From an uncultured Pseudanabaenaceae cyanobacterium (GTDB taxonomy: Bacteria > Cyanobacteriota > Cyanobacteriia > Pseudanabaenales > Pseudanabaenaceae), in contig CALGKB010000008.1 in the NCBI GenBank assembly GCA_937927915.1, positions 1 to 64,000 of the forward strand: 64,000 nucleotides of DNA, in the 5' to 3' direction. Under the pieces are notes generated by a model. The model saw only the letters and a list, made by a program, of their open reading frames with translations, ran no database searches and had not been told where the DNA came from. Made by a program: the position numbers and the translations under genes. Shown here one piece after another: positions 49,708-58,344 of the stretch; within the stretch, counting starts at the first letter, position 1; each line of letters opens with the position of its first letter.

Positions 49708-50900
49708 ATATTTTAGTTGGTATAACAGGCAGTATTGCTGCCTATAAGATGGCGGAAGTGGTATCCCATTTGGCAAAACAACAGACGGCAGTCAAAGTGG
49801 TGATGACGGAAAAGAGTTGTGAATTTATCAGTCCCCTCACTTTGGCAACCCTCTCCCGCCAGGCGGTGTTTACCGATCGGGATTTTTGGCAATCGCAGCA
49901 TGGTCGTCCTCTGCATATCAGTTTGGGGGAATGGGCGGAGGTGATGGTGATTGCTCCTGTCACTGCCCACACGTTGGCGAAATTGGCGGTGGGTTTAGCG
50001 GACAATCTCTTGCTGAATGTGGTTTTAGCTTCCAGTTGCCCTGTCTTGCTTGCCCCTGCTATGAACACGGTCATGTGGTGCCAGCCCACTGTGCAGGAAC
50101 AGCTGCAAAAACTGCAGACGAACGAGAGATTTCTTATTATTCCCCCTGGGACGGGAGTGCTTGCCTGTGACACGATCGGGATGGGGAGAATGGCAGAGCC
50201 TCAAACTATCTTAGATTATCTCACTTCTGTCCGCCATACGAAAGGCAAACAAGACTTGCAAGGTAAGAGAATTTTAGTGACAGCAGGAGGAACACGGGAA
50301 TATATTGATGCAGTGCGGTTTATCGGCAATCCCGCCACAGGGAAACAGGGGTTAGCGATCGCTCAGGCAGCTGTGCATAGGGGGGCAGAGGTGACTTTAA
50401 TTTATGCCAATCCCCTGGCAGTGGTGACAGACTGTAAAACGATTGTTGTCTCTTCTGCTGTAGAAATGGCAAAAGCATTGGAGACGGAATTTCCCCACCA
50501 CGATTGGTTGATTATGACAGCAGCAGTCAGTGATGTGCGTCCCTCTATCTCTTTCCATCACAAGCTTGCAAAGCAGGAGTTGCCCTCCTGTTTACCTTTG
50601 ACAGAAGTGCCTGATTTAGTTGCCGCTGTCAGTAAAGATAAAAGACCAGAACAAAAAGTGATTGGCTTTGCCGCTCAAACGGGTACAGAGGCAGAGATGA
50701 TCGCGAAAGGAAGAGAAAAACTACATACAAAACAACTGGATGCTATTTTCATCAATGCCGTCGATCGGGTGGTGGGGGGCTTTGCCAGAGCAGATAACAG
50801 GGGTTTTTTCCTTGACCGGCACGATCGGTGTAGGACCTATCCTTTGCTGTCTAAACTGGAGATTGCCCATCTTTTGCTGGATGACATCAAAAACTTATGA
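49704..50900 (+). CDS. coaBC: bifunctional phosphopantothenoylcysteine decarboxylase / phosphopantothenate-cysteine ligase
   Basis: GTG start. NILVGITGSIAAYKMAEVVSHL, APAMNTVMW, ILVTAGGTREYIDAVRFIGNPATGKQGLAIAQAA. Confidence 0.95.
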   Translation: MNILVGITGSIAAYKMAEVVSHLAKQQTAVKVVMTEKSCEFISPLTLATLSRQAVFTDRDFWQSQHGRPLHISLGEWAEVMVIAPVTAHTLAKLAVGLADNLLLNVVLASSCPVLLAPAMNTVMWCQPTVQEQLQKLQTNERFLIIPPGTGVLACDTIGMGRMAEPQTILDYLTSVRHTKGKQDLQGKRILVTAGGTREYIDAVRFIGNPATGKQGLAIAQAAVHRGAEVTLIYANPLAVVTDCKTIVVSSAVEMAKALETEFPHHDWLIMTAAVSDVRPSISFHHKLAKQELPSCLPLTEVPDLVAAVSKDKRPEQKVIGFAAQTGTEAEMIAKGREKLHTKQLDAIFINAVDRVVGGFARADNRGFFLDRHDRCRTYPLLSKLEIAHLLLDDIKNL

Positions 50901-52837
50901 CAGGGCGGGCAACAATTGGGTTACCAGGGAGTGGCTTGGCAGACCAGTGTCTAACATGGTTAGGGGAGTTATACCAGGCGGGGGTTCCCCTAGAGCGAAT
51001 TCTTGTGCTGACGCGCCATGGCAGGCAGGGGAAAGTATTACAAAAGCAGTGGCAGGAACGCTATGGTTACAGGGGGGGAGGTTTACGTGTGTATGGGTTT
51101 GTCCCCTTTGTGCAAGCGCAGTTAGCGGCATTTTGGGTGGAAGTCTGTCAAAAACGACCTGGCTTACCTGCAACTTTTCAGCCTGTATTTTTAAGCAAGG
51201 ATTTGACACAGTTTTTGTTAGTGCAGACCTTTGATCAATGCCCCATTCATTTTACCAAATTTGAGTCTTGTCATTTACCTTTGTACAAGATTGTCGACCA
51301 AATTGCCTCTGTTAGTTATGTGGCAAGCAGTAACTATATTCCCTTAGAAACTGTGGGGGAAAGATTAGCGGCAGCCTGGCTTGCCCCTGACGATGTCACC
51401 CATAAACAAATGCTGGCAGCGATTCCCTGTTGTCTGCAAAAATTACGACAATTGGCATCACACTATCAGGTGATTGACTTTGGTTACCAATGGCAATTGT
51501 TTGGGGAGGTTTTACTCCAAGTCGATCGGTTTTGGCAGGGCTGGGATTACCTCATTGTTGACCAGGCAGAAGAAAGTAATGCGGTGTTATTGCAGTTTTA
51601 TCAACAGGCACAGGAGCGGGGAAAACATCTTTTCCTCGCCTATACTTTGGGGGGGGGAGCCAGCTATACCAGTGTCGATCGGCGTGTTGCCAGCTTCATC
51701 TATCAAAATATGACCTATACCTGTAAAGATAGCTATCCTGGCATGGCAAAGTTAGGGCTAAAAATTGCGGAACTACTCGGTACAAATCTAAAAATTCCTC
51801 TGCGCTCACCCCCGCCAGAAAAATATTGCCAGCGTGTAATTCTCAAGCAGTCAGACTCCTACTTAAAGGCTGTTGACTTGATAATTGACACTACCCAATC
51901 CCTGCTGTGCCAAGGGTTACAACCCGATCGCCTAGCCATCATTCTCCCGAAGTTTGATCAGATGGTCACTCAAATCCTGCAGCATTCTCCTATAGGGGAG
52001 CAGTGTTTGTTTTTGCAGCCCTATGTGGCGTTTTTGCGCTACCCGATCGGGCAGGCGATGCTGACAGTTACCCAGTTAGTACACCGTGAGTGGCAAATCT
52101 TTCCTAGCCAGGCAGAAGTGAGAAATATGCTCAGTCTCTTTTTACCCACTGACCCCATTCGCGCTAGTCTGTTAGCTAATTGTTTTGACCGCCGTACAGG
52201 GGAATTTTTAGCACCTACTTCCAACCGTATTCCTCCGTCTAGTCTTGCTGAACTACAATACCTGCAACAACGCCTGCTTTTCTATCAGCAAAAAAAACTC
52301 AGACTGGATTTACTGTGGGGAAATATCATCAGAGAATTTAGCCCCCACTGGCAGATGACTATCACCGATCGGTCGGTGCTTAAAAATTTACTGCATTCAG
52401 CACGACGCTTTTTTGAGACCTTTCCCCAACTCACCAATTGGGATTTTCTGCAAATCCTGCTCTCAGGACAAACCCCCACTGCCTTCCCCCCAGGGGATGA
52501 CACTGCCAAAATTAGCGTGGCAACTCCCCTCCAGTTCCTCAAGACCGATCGGGTGACCGACTGTCAAATTTGGTTCAACATCACAGGTAGGGAATGGCGG
52601 CAACCAATCTGTAGGGAATTTTTTAATCCCGCCGTGCTCTCTCCAGATTGGGAAGGGGGAGAATATACCTTGGAAATGGACCAAAAACTGCGATCGGAGC
52701 GCTTAGCCCGCACCCTATTACACCTCTGCTGCCGCAATCAGGACAAAATTTATCTCATTAAAGCCACTACTACCATCAGTGGCGACGATATTTATGGCAA
52801 CCTCGACCAAATTATTCTGCAGGCAGCTCTCAAGTGA
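50897..52837 (+). CDS. UvrD/RecB-like (AddB-like) helicase-fold protein, apparently degenerate
   Basis: 646 aa, ATGA overlap with coaBC. N-terminal GLPGSGLADQCLTWLGELYQAGVPLERILVLT resembles the helicase Walker-A region; WDYLIVDQAEE resembles motif II. Confidence 0.6.
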   Translation: MTGRATIGLPGSGLADQCLTWLGELYQAGVPLERILVLTRHGRQGKVLQKQWQERYGYRGGGLRVYGFVPFVQAQLAAFWVEVCQKRPGLPATFQPVFLSKDLTQFLLVQTFDQCPIHFTKFESCHLPLYKIVDQIASVSYVASSNYIPLETVGERLAAAWLAPDDVTHKQMLAAIPCCLQKLRQLASHYQVIDFGYQWQLFGEVLLQVDRFWQGWDYLIVDQAEESNAVLLQFYQQAQERGKHLFLAYTLGGGASYTSVDRRVASFIYQNMTYTCKDSYPGMAKLGLKIAELLGTNLKIPLRSPPPEKYCQRVILKQSDSYLKAVDLIIDTTQSLLCQGLQPDRLAIILPKFDQMVTQILQHSPIGEQCLFLQPYVAFLRYPIGQAMLTVTQLVHREWQIFPSQAEVRNMLSLFLPTDPIRASLLANCFDRRTGEFLAPTSNRIPPSSLAELQYLQQRLLFYQQKKLRLDLLWGNIIREFSPHWQMTITDRSVLKNLLHSARRFFETFPQLTNWDFLQILLSGQTPTAFPPGDDTAKISVATPLQFLKTDRVTDCQIWFNITGREWRQPICREFFNPAVLSPDWEGGEYTLEMDQKLRSERLARTLLHLCCRNQDKIYLIKATTTISGDDIYGNLDQIILQAALK

Positions 52838-53648
52838 GGAGGAATTTCTCCAGGGCAACAGCGGCTCCCTCTGCCGTAATGGGGGGGGCAACCCAGTCCG
52901 CTACTTCTTTGAGTTCTGGTGTGCCATTGCCCATCGCTACCCCTATCCCCGCGTATTTCACCATCTCTATATCATTGGCATTGTCCCCGATCGTCATCAC
53001 CTGCTGGGGCTGCAAGCCATAGATTTGTTCCGCCAGAAATTGCACCGCTGTCCCCTTGTTTGCCTGGGGGTGAGTGGCTTCCAAATAGCGGGCTTGGGAA
53101 CGGGTCAAATAGAGTTCATCCTGCCTGTAGCGCTGTTGCATATCCCGCAGCAGTTGTGCCACCCGATCGCCATTTTCCCCTAGGGCTAAAACCTTGGTGG
53201 GGGGAGTCTGCTGTTGGAGGAAGGTAGTGAGACAGCCCACAGGGACAACCGGCACTTGGGAGCGCTCCGCGTAGGCTTGGCTCTGGGGATTGAGTTCCTG
53301 CACGTACAGTTGGTCGTCGACATAGAGATGGATAACCACGTCAGGATAACGCCGCAAGTCCTCTACCAAGCGCAGGGCGTACTCCGTGCTGACGGGCAAA
53401 TGATTGACTACCCGATCGGTTTGGGGGTCTTTGATCAAGGCTCCCTGGTAGGAGATGAGGGGTACATCCGCCCCCACGGCTTGGTGAAAACGCACTGCCG
53501 ATCGGTACATCCTGCCTGTGGCGATCCCCACTTTGACTCCCTTTGCCTGGACTGCCTTGATGGTCTCCTGCAAACGGGGACTGACGGTGTTATCTTCCCC
53601 TGCGATCGTGCCATCGATGTCCAAAACCACCAGTTTGATGTCTAACAC
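52830..53648 (-). CDS. Cof-type HAD-IIB family hydrolase
   Basis: KLVVLDIDGTIAGEDNTVSPR, GIATGRMYRSA, QVMTIGDNANDIEMVKYAGIGVAMGNG. Confidence 0.92.
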   Translation of the reverse strand: MLDIKLVVLDIDGTIAGEDNTVSPRLQETIKAVQAKGVKVGIATGRMYRSAVRFHQAVGADVPLISYQGALIKDPQTDRVVNHLPVSTEYALRLVEDLRRYPDVVIHLYVDDQLYVQELNPQSQAYAERSQVPVVPVGCLTTFLQQQTPPTKVLALGENGDRVAQLLRDMQQRYRQDELYLTRSQARYLEATHPQANKGTAVQFLAEQIYGLQPQQVMTIGDNANDIEMVKYAGIGVAMGNGTPELKEVADWVAPPITAEGAAVALEKFLLT

Positions 53649-54490
53649 TTTGCCCCCGTAATTGCTGCACATTCCTGGAGGAGCTGCCGCGCCACCTCCT
53701 TCGGTAACTGGGACGATCGTTCTGCCGCCATACGGTAGAAGCGTTTGCCCTCCTCTATACTACCCTTTTGCCAGAGAATTTGCCCCTTCAAGTAAAACAA
53801 TTCGGGGTTCTGGGGCGCTAGGGCAATGGCTTTGTCCACCGCTTCCAGGGCAAGGTCGGATTTTTTGGCATCCCGATAGCCCAGGGCAATCCCCCGCCAA
53901 CGTAAATATTCCGGTGCCGCTTGCCTTAGGGTGTTGAGGGCAGTTTCCAAGTCCGCTAGGGGCAGGACAGAGGCAACTAGGATGTCCATATAGCCCTTGA
54001 TGAGGTTGAGTTCGGGGTCGGTGGGGTCGACTTCCTGCGCCTTGGCAATCTCCTCCAGTGCCCTTTGTAGGGTAGCAATGGCTTGGGGTGCGCCTTTGAT
54101 CACACCTTGGGTAGAAACTATATGCCCCGCCTCCATAAACAGTCCCACCCCCGTATAGAGATGCCCCCGCAGTTTGTCCTTGGGCAAGAGCTTTTGGGCG
54201 CTGTCTTTGATGCGATTGGCATAGACCAACATCCCTGGAAAGTCCTTCTCTAGGTAGGCAATGGCTGCCCGCAGTCCATGGAGGAGGGGTTCATCCGCCT
54301 CTGTGCGCAGTGCTACGTCTACCTGCCTTGCCCCCGCCGGATAGTTGCCCTGTTGGAACAGCAGTTGAAAGGCTTTTTCCGTCTCATTGCCGATGGGGCG
54401 GGGATTGGTAGTGCGAAAGGGGTCACCTGCCCAGGCGGGCATAGCCAGCAAAAGAGCAGCAGTCCAAACCAGGAAGGGCTGATGGTTCAT
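53642..54490 (-). CDS. TPR-like repeat protein (cyanobacterial Sll0314/Alr1548-type)
   Basis: 282 aa, signal peptide; LLFQQGNYPAGARQVDVALRTEADEPLLHGLRAAIAYLEKDFPGMLVYANRI. Confidence 0.75.
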   Translation of the reverse strand: MNHQPFLVWTAALLLAMPAWAGDPFRTTNPRPIGNETEKAFQLLFQQGNYPAGARQVDVALRTEADEPLLHGLRAAIAYLEKDFPGMLVYANRIKDSAQKLLPKDKLRGHLYTGVGLFMEAGHIVSTQGVIKGAPQAIATLQRALEEIAKAQEVDPTDPELNLIKGYMDILVASVLPLADLETALNTLRQAAPEYLRWRGIALGYRDAKKSDLALEAVDKAIALAPQNPELFYLKGQILWQKGSIEEGKRFYRMAAERSSQLPKEVARQLLQECAAITGAKC

Positions 54491-54546
54491 AGCTTAGGGG
54501 TAGTGGGTCTTCCGTATTTTAGTCGTAAATGCTACGGTTTCTGTTC

Positions 54547-55302
54547 CTATGCCAATGCCAGTAATTCCTCCGCCATGTCAAAATTGGTGGTGACAGTCTG
54601 TACATCTTCTAGGTTATCTAGGGCATCGATGAGCTTCAGGAGCGATCGGGCTTGCTCGCTGTCTGTGACTGCCACGGTGTTACTGGGAATCCAGCGGAAC
54701 TCCGTCTGCAGAATTGACCAACCCAGGGATTGCAGATAGCGGTTGAGGTGTTCCAGGTTGGGAATAGCGGTGAAAATTTCTACCACAGGTTCTTCCTCCC
54801 AAGTGGTGTATTCGTAGGTATCTGCTCCTCCTTCTAGGCAGGCTGCCAGGATTTCTTCCTCTGTCATGGTGTGTTTGACGGTCACTACGCCGCGATGGCT
54901 AAACAGCCAACTGACACAGCCCGTTTCCCCCAGGTTGCCCCCGTATTTGTTGAAGGCAGCGCGAATGTCGGCAGCAGTGCGATTGCGGTTGTCCGTGAGG
55001 GCTTCGATGATAATGGCAACTCCCCCCGGTCCATAGCCTTCGTAGCGGATGCTCTCTAGGTTGTCTCCCCCTGCCATGCCGGCACCCTTAGCGATCGCTC
55101 GCTCAATGTTTTCGTTGGGAATACCCGCTGCCTTTGCCTTCTCGATCGCTGTCCGCAGTTGAAAATTGCCCTCGGGGTCAGGAATACCGTTGCGCGCTGC
55201 TACCATGATTGCCCTGGACATCTTGGCAAAAATTTGCCCCTTGACAGCATCTACTTTTGCCTTGTGACGCTTGATGTTTGCCCATTTACTGTGTCCTGCC
55301 AT
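54547..55302 (-). CDS. YebC/PmpR-family regulator
   Basis: MAGHSKWANIKRHKAKVDAVKGQIFAKMSRAIMVAARNG, YEGYGPGGVAIIIEALTDNRNRTAADIRAAFNKYGGNLGETGCVSWLF. Confidence 0.96.
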   Translation of the reverse strand: MAGHSKWANIKRHKAKVDAVKGQIFAKMSRAIMVAARNGIPDPEGNFQLRTAIEKAKAAGIPNENIERAIAKGAGMAGGDNLESIRYEGYGPGGVAIIIEALTDNRNRTAADIRAAFNKYGGNLGETGCVSWLFSHRGVVTVKHTMTEEEILAACLEGGADTYEYTTWEEEPVVEIFTAIPNLEHLNRYLQSLGWSILQTEFRWIPSNTVAVTDSEQARSLLKLIDALDNLEDVQTVTTNFDMAEELLALA

Positions 55303-55307
55303 AGTTT

Positions 55308-55334
55308 CTTAAGAATGTCTTAATATTTATTTAA
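55308..55334. promoter_or_regulatory. triple YTTAA direct repeat with 11-bp period between yebC-type gene and kaiA
   Basis: CTTAA at 55308, CTTAA at 55319, TTTAA at 55330. Confidence 0.4.
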
Positions 55335-55354
55335 GGATTGCAAAGTTACCACAG

Positions 55355-55666
55355 TTGGTCAGCTTGGCGAATGAGGATAATACGGTTATTTTAGAGGGAC
55401 TGCGGCAAAAATACCGCGATATTGTGTGGCGTTATTTTCATGGTAATACCGATCGGGCGGTGAAAGAGTTTGTGGAGGAGGCATTTAGCCATCATCTGGC
55501 AGTCAGTGACATTATTAAAATCCATGCAGAACTGATGGAAAGCTTGGCAAGGCAATTAAAGATAGAGGGGCGTAATCCCGATATTTTGTTGGACTATCGC
55601 CTTACCCTCATCGATGTCATTGCCCACCTGTGCGAACGCTATCGTCGTTCCCTCGCTGACAGCTAA
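55355..55666 (+). CDS. kaiA: circadian clock protein KaiA, C-terminal-domain-only (short form)
   Basis: [85 protein letters not shown] matches the KaiA C-terminal (KaiC-binding) domain pattern; TTG start, no upstream in-frame ATG. Confidence 0.88.
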   Translation: MVSLANEDNTVILEGLRQKYRDIVWRYFHGNTDRAVKEFVEEAFSHHLAVSDIIKIHAELMESLARQLKIEGRNPDILLDYRLTLIDVIAHLCERYRRSLADS

Positions 55667-57162
55667 GCTGCCATACTCAAGACCCAGTTGACCAGGGTAC
55701 GCACGGGATAGCCGGTGCCGCCGGGGTTGTTGTAACCGGATTCTTTCTCTGTCCAGACGGGACCTGCTACGTCCAGGTGTGCCCAGGCTGTAGTTTTTTC
55801 CACAAACTGCTTCAGGAACAGAGCGGCTGTAATGGCACCGCCGTAGCGCCCGCCGGCATTCTTAAAGTCGGCAATCATGGACTTCATACCTTCAAAGTAG
55901 GGTTCCTCTAGGGGCATCCGCCAGAACTTTTCCCCCGCCAATTTGGCGCTGGTTTCAATTTTCTGCGCTAGTTCATCGTCCGTTGACCACAGACCGCCGA
56001 TGCTTTCCCCCAGTGCCACAATGCAGGCACCTGTCAAAGTAGCCAAGTCCACGATCGCCTTTGGCTCTAACCGATCGGCAAACACCAGGGCATCTGCCAG
56101 AGTTAAGCGACCTTCCGCGTCGGTGTTGTTCACTTCGATCGTTTTGCCGTTGGAGGCCGTGAGGATGTCGCCGGGGTGGATCGCTCTGCCGCTGATCATG
56201 TTCTCGCAGGCGGCAATGATGAAATGCACTTCCAGATTGGGAGGATTGAGGGCACCAATGACCTGGGCACAGCCGAGGGTAGCCGCCGCCCCTGCCATGT
56301 CCATCTTCATCGTCTCGATGCCACTGTTACCGGTTTTGAGGTTCAGTCCCCCCGAATCAAAGGTGAGACCCTTGCCGATGATGGCTAACTTGGTGGGATT
56401 GTCCCCCTGCTTGTAGGTGAGGTGGATAAATTTCGGCTCTAAGTCCGAGGCCTGCGCTACGCCCAAAAATGCCCCCATCCCCAAGGCTTGACACTGCTCC
56501 CGTTCCAGAATTTCCACCGTAAACCGATCGGGGTAGGTTTTGGCAATTTCCTGGGCAGTTTCTGCCAACTTCGCAGGAGTGACCACATTGGCGGGGGCGG
56601 AGACCAACTCCCGGGCAAGAATGACCCCATTGCAGATGACCTTTGCCCGCTCGATCGCTGCCTGAGCCTGGCTTTCCAAAATCTCGATCGTTTCCAGGCT
56701 TGGCTCATTCTTCTCCTTGTCTTCCTCCTTGGGCTTGGACTTGAAGCGTTTGTCCTGATGGGCGGTAAGAATTGCCCCCTCTGCTAGAATTTGCGCTGTT
56801 AGGTCAGCATCGGCGTTGAAGAGAGGGAAACTGAGTGCCATAGTCTTACAGCGGGCTTGATTTGCCCAACGGACTGCCTGGGCTGCAGCTCTACGCCAGG
56901 TATCGGTCGTTGCTTTGGCAGGGTCCCCTAAACCCACTAACATCACCTTTTTGATGGGACTGTTGCCCCCTACCCGTCCCCCTACAGCGCTATTCACTTC
57001 TCCCTTGAACTTGTTTTCCGCCACTAATTCCGCGATCGTGTCACCCAAAACTTCCCTATCCATCTCCAGGACGTAGGTGGGGAGGTCACCACTGAACACT
57101 CCAAACACCAGAACATCTCCCGACCAAGCGCGGTGATTGTTTGTAACTGCCCGAATTTCCAT
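55663..57162 (-). CDS. pepA: leucyl aminopeptidase (M17)
   Basis: [61 protein letters not shown]. Confidence 0.96.
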   Translation of the reverse strand: MEIRAVTNNHRAWSGDVLVFGVFSGDLPTYVLEMDREVLGDTIAELVAENKFKGEVNSAVGGRVGGNSPIKKVMLVGLGDPAKATTDTWRRAAAQAVRWANQARCKTMALSFPLFNADADLTAQILAEGAILTAHQDKRFKSKPKEEDKEKNEPSLETIEILESQAQAAIERAKVICNGVILARELVSAPANVVTPAKLAETAQEIAKTYPDRFTVEILEREQCQALGMGAFLGVAQASDLEPKFIHLTYKQGDNPTKLAIIGKGLTFDSGGLNLKTGNSGIETMKMDMAGAAATLGCAQVIGALNPPNLEVHFIIAACENMISGRAIHPGDILTASNGKTIEVNNTDAEGRLTLADALVFADRLEPKAIVDLATLTGACIVALGESIGGLWSTDDELAQKIETSAKLAGEKFWRMPLEEPYFEGMKSMIADFKNAGGRYGGAITAALFLKQFVEKTTAWAHLDVAGPVWTEKESGYNNPGGTGYPVRTLVNWVLSMAA

Positions 57163-57217
57163 GTAAACTTCTGTCGCAATTCCTCCCCCATTTTAGCTCA
57201 TCCTGGCTGCTGCAATT

Positions 57218-57486
57218 TTAGGCAGTGAAGGGATCTTTAGCACAAATGGTATTGACAATGTGGGCTTTGTCGGCAAACTAGCCTGTGCAGCAGTTAGTGC
57301 GAGTATTAAATTCAGGGATGTAGGGCTTGGTGTCTAGTAAGGGAGTCCCGTAAATAACCTCAATTCCTTTCACACGCAGAACTAAGGCGTTGATCTCCAG
57401 CAGTTCCACGACAGATGGGGCGGGCAGGGGATCGAGTGGTAAATAGTCCTCTCTGCACTGTGTGGACAAAGGATTTGATCATGGGT
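57218..57486 (-). pseudogene. decayed TrmO/TsaA-like (tRNA-Thr methyltransferase family) gene fragment
   Basis: Frame A: VHTVQRGLFTTRSPARP; shifted frame: SVVELLEINALVLRVKGIEVIYGTPLLDTKPYIPEFNTRTNCCTG*FADKAHIVNTICAKDPFTA*. The NPIGL segment is missing and an in-frame TAG is present. Confidence 0.7.
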
Positions 57487-57488
57487 TG

Positions 57489-57869
57489 AAACAGAAGTGT
57501 TGAACAAAAGTTTGGAGGGGTAGAAAAAAGGGAAGAAATGTCGTAGTTCTTAGCTTAAAAGATGAAAAAATAATCAGTTTACTACTGCATCTTTTGCTGC
57601 TATTGTCAAGTCCATTCTCAAGCACCTCAGCCCTTGCGACTATCCCGTCCTCAACTCCCAACTGCTCTTCAAAAACTGATTGGGTATTTAGTATTAGAGT
57701 TAGTGAATGTACCCGCATACTTGCCCAGGAAGGTGTTAGATAAGTTACGATATTTGCAACTGGAACTGAGGCGAGGGTGTTCCATTGTTCATTGGAGCTT
57801 TGATTAGCAGCTGGAGCTACTTGTCTGTTAAAACGTTAGGTTTTGTTGCAGGATTCAACACTTCTGTTT
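57489..57869. mobile_element. 381-bp segment bounded by perfect 16-bp inverted repeats; candidate IS remnant or MITE
   Basis: AAACAGAAGTGTTGAA at 57489-57504 and TTCAACACTTCTGTTT at 57854-57869; interior holds a broken coding-like piece FTTASFAAIVKSILKHLSPCDYPVLNSQLLFKN*. Confidence 0.55.
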
Positions 57870-58343
57870 TATTACGGCTTACAGCCGGTGTTTGACAATA
57901 ATCGTTATCCTGAGGAAATACAAACGGATTGGCTGACTGGTCAAAACATTCCTGATGATCCGGAAGAAGCATTACGATACTGGATGGAGGATGCTACGGC
58001 AGGTAAAATCAGCACCAACTCTAAGCAAAAGTGGATAGGCACTCTCAATGCTTCTATTGCTGATTTTGAGTTGCCTGAGGATTGGCGTGTGACAGTACCA
58101 AAGGGCAAAGCAAAGGTAAAGACTAGAAATAAAGACAAATTTTCTACTGTAGCTGTGATTACGGGAGAAAGCATCAGAGAGGCAAAACTGCAAAAGGGCA
58201 TCAGTCAACAGCAACTATCAACTCTGTTGCATAAAAGTCAGGGTTGTATTATGAACATTGAAGTGGGGCGCTATAAAATCAAACCAAAAGGTTTAGCTCT
58301 CCTAGCTTCTGTCCCTGACAATTTGGCTGTTTTGTTGGGGTGA
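57843..58343 (+). CDS. protein with C-terminal XRE-type helix-turn-helix
   Basis: 166 aa, TTG start overlapping the right inverted repeat; ESIREAKLQKGISQQQLSTLLHKSQGCIMNIEVGRYKIKPKGLALLASV. Confidence 0.6.
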   Translation: MLQDSTLLFYYGLQPVFDNNRYPEEIQTDWLTGQNIPDDPEEALRYWMEDATAGKISTNSKQKWIGTLNASIADFELPEDWRVTVPKGKAKVKTRNKDKFSTVAVITGESIREAKLQKGISQQQLSTLLHKSQGCIMNIEVGRYKIKPKGLALLASVPDNLAVLLG

Positions 58344-58344
58344 T

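Noticed and set aside
57504-57743. Possible secreted small protein inside the inverted-repeat segment (frame ...KIISLLLHLLLLLSSPFSSTSALATIPSS...)
   Set aside because: No start codon in this frame (the nearby ATG reads ATG AAA AAA TAA), and overlapping frames look equally coding-like; more consistent with decayed sequence.
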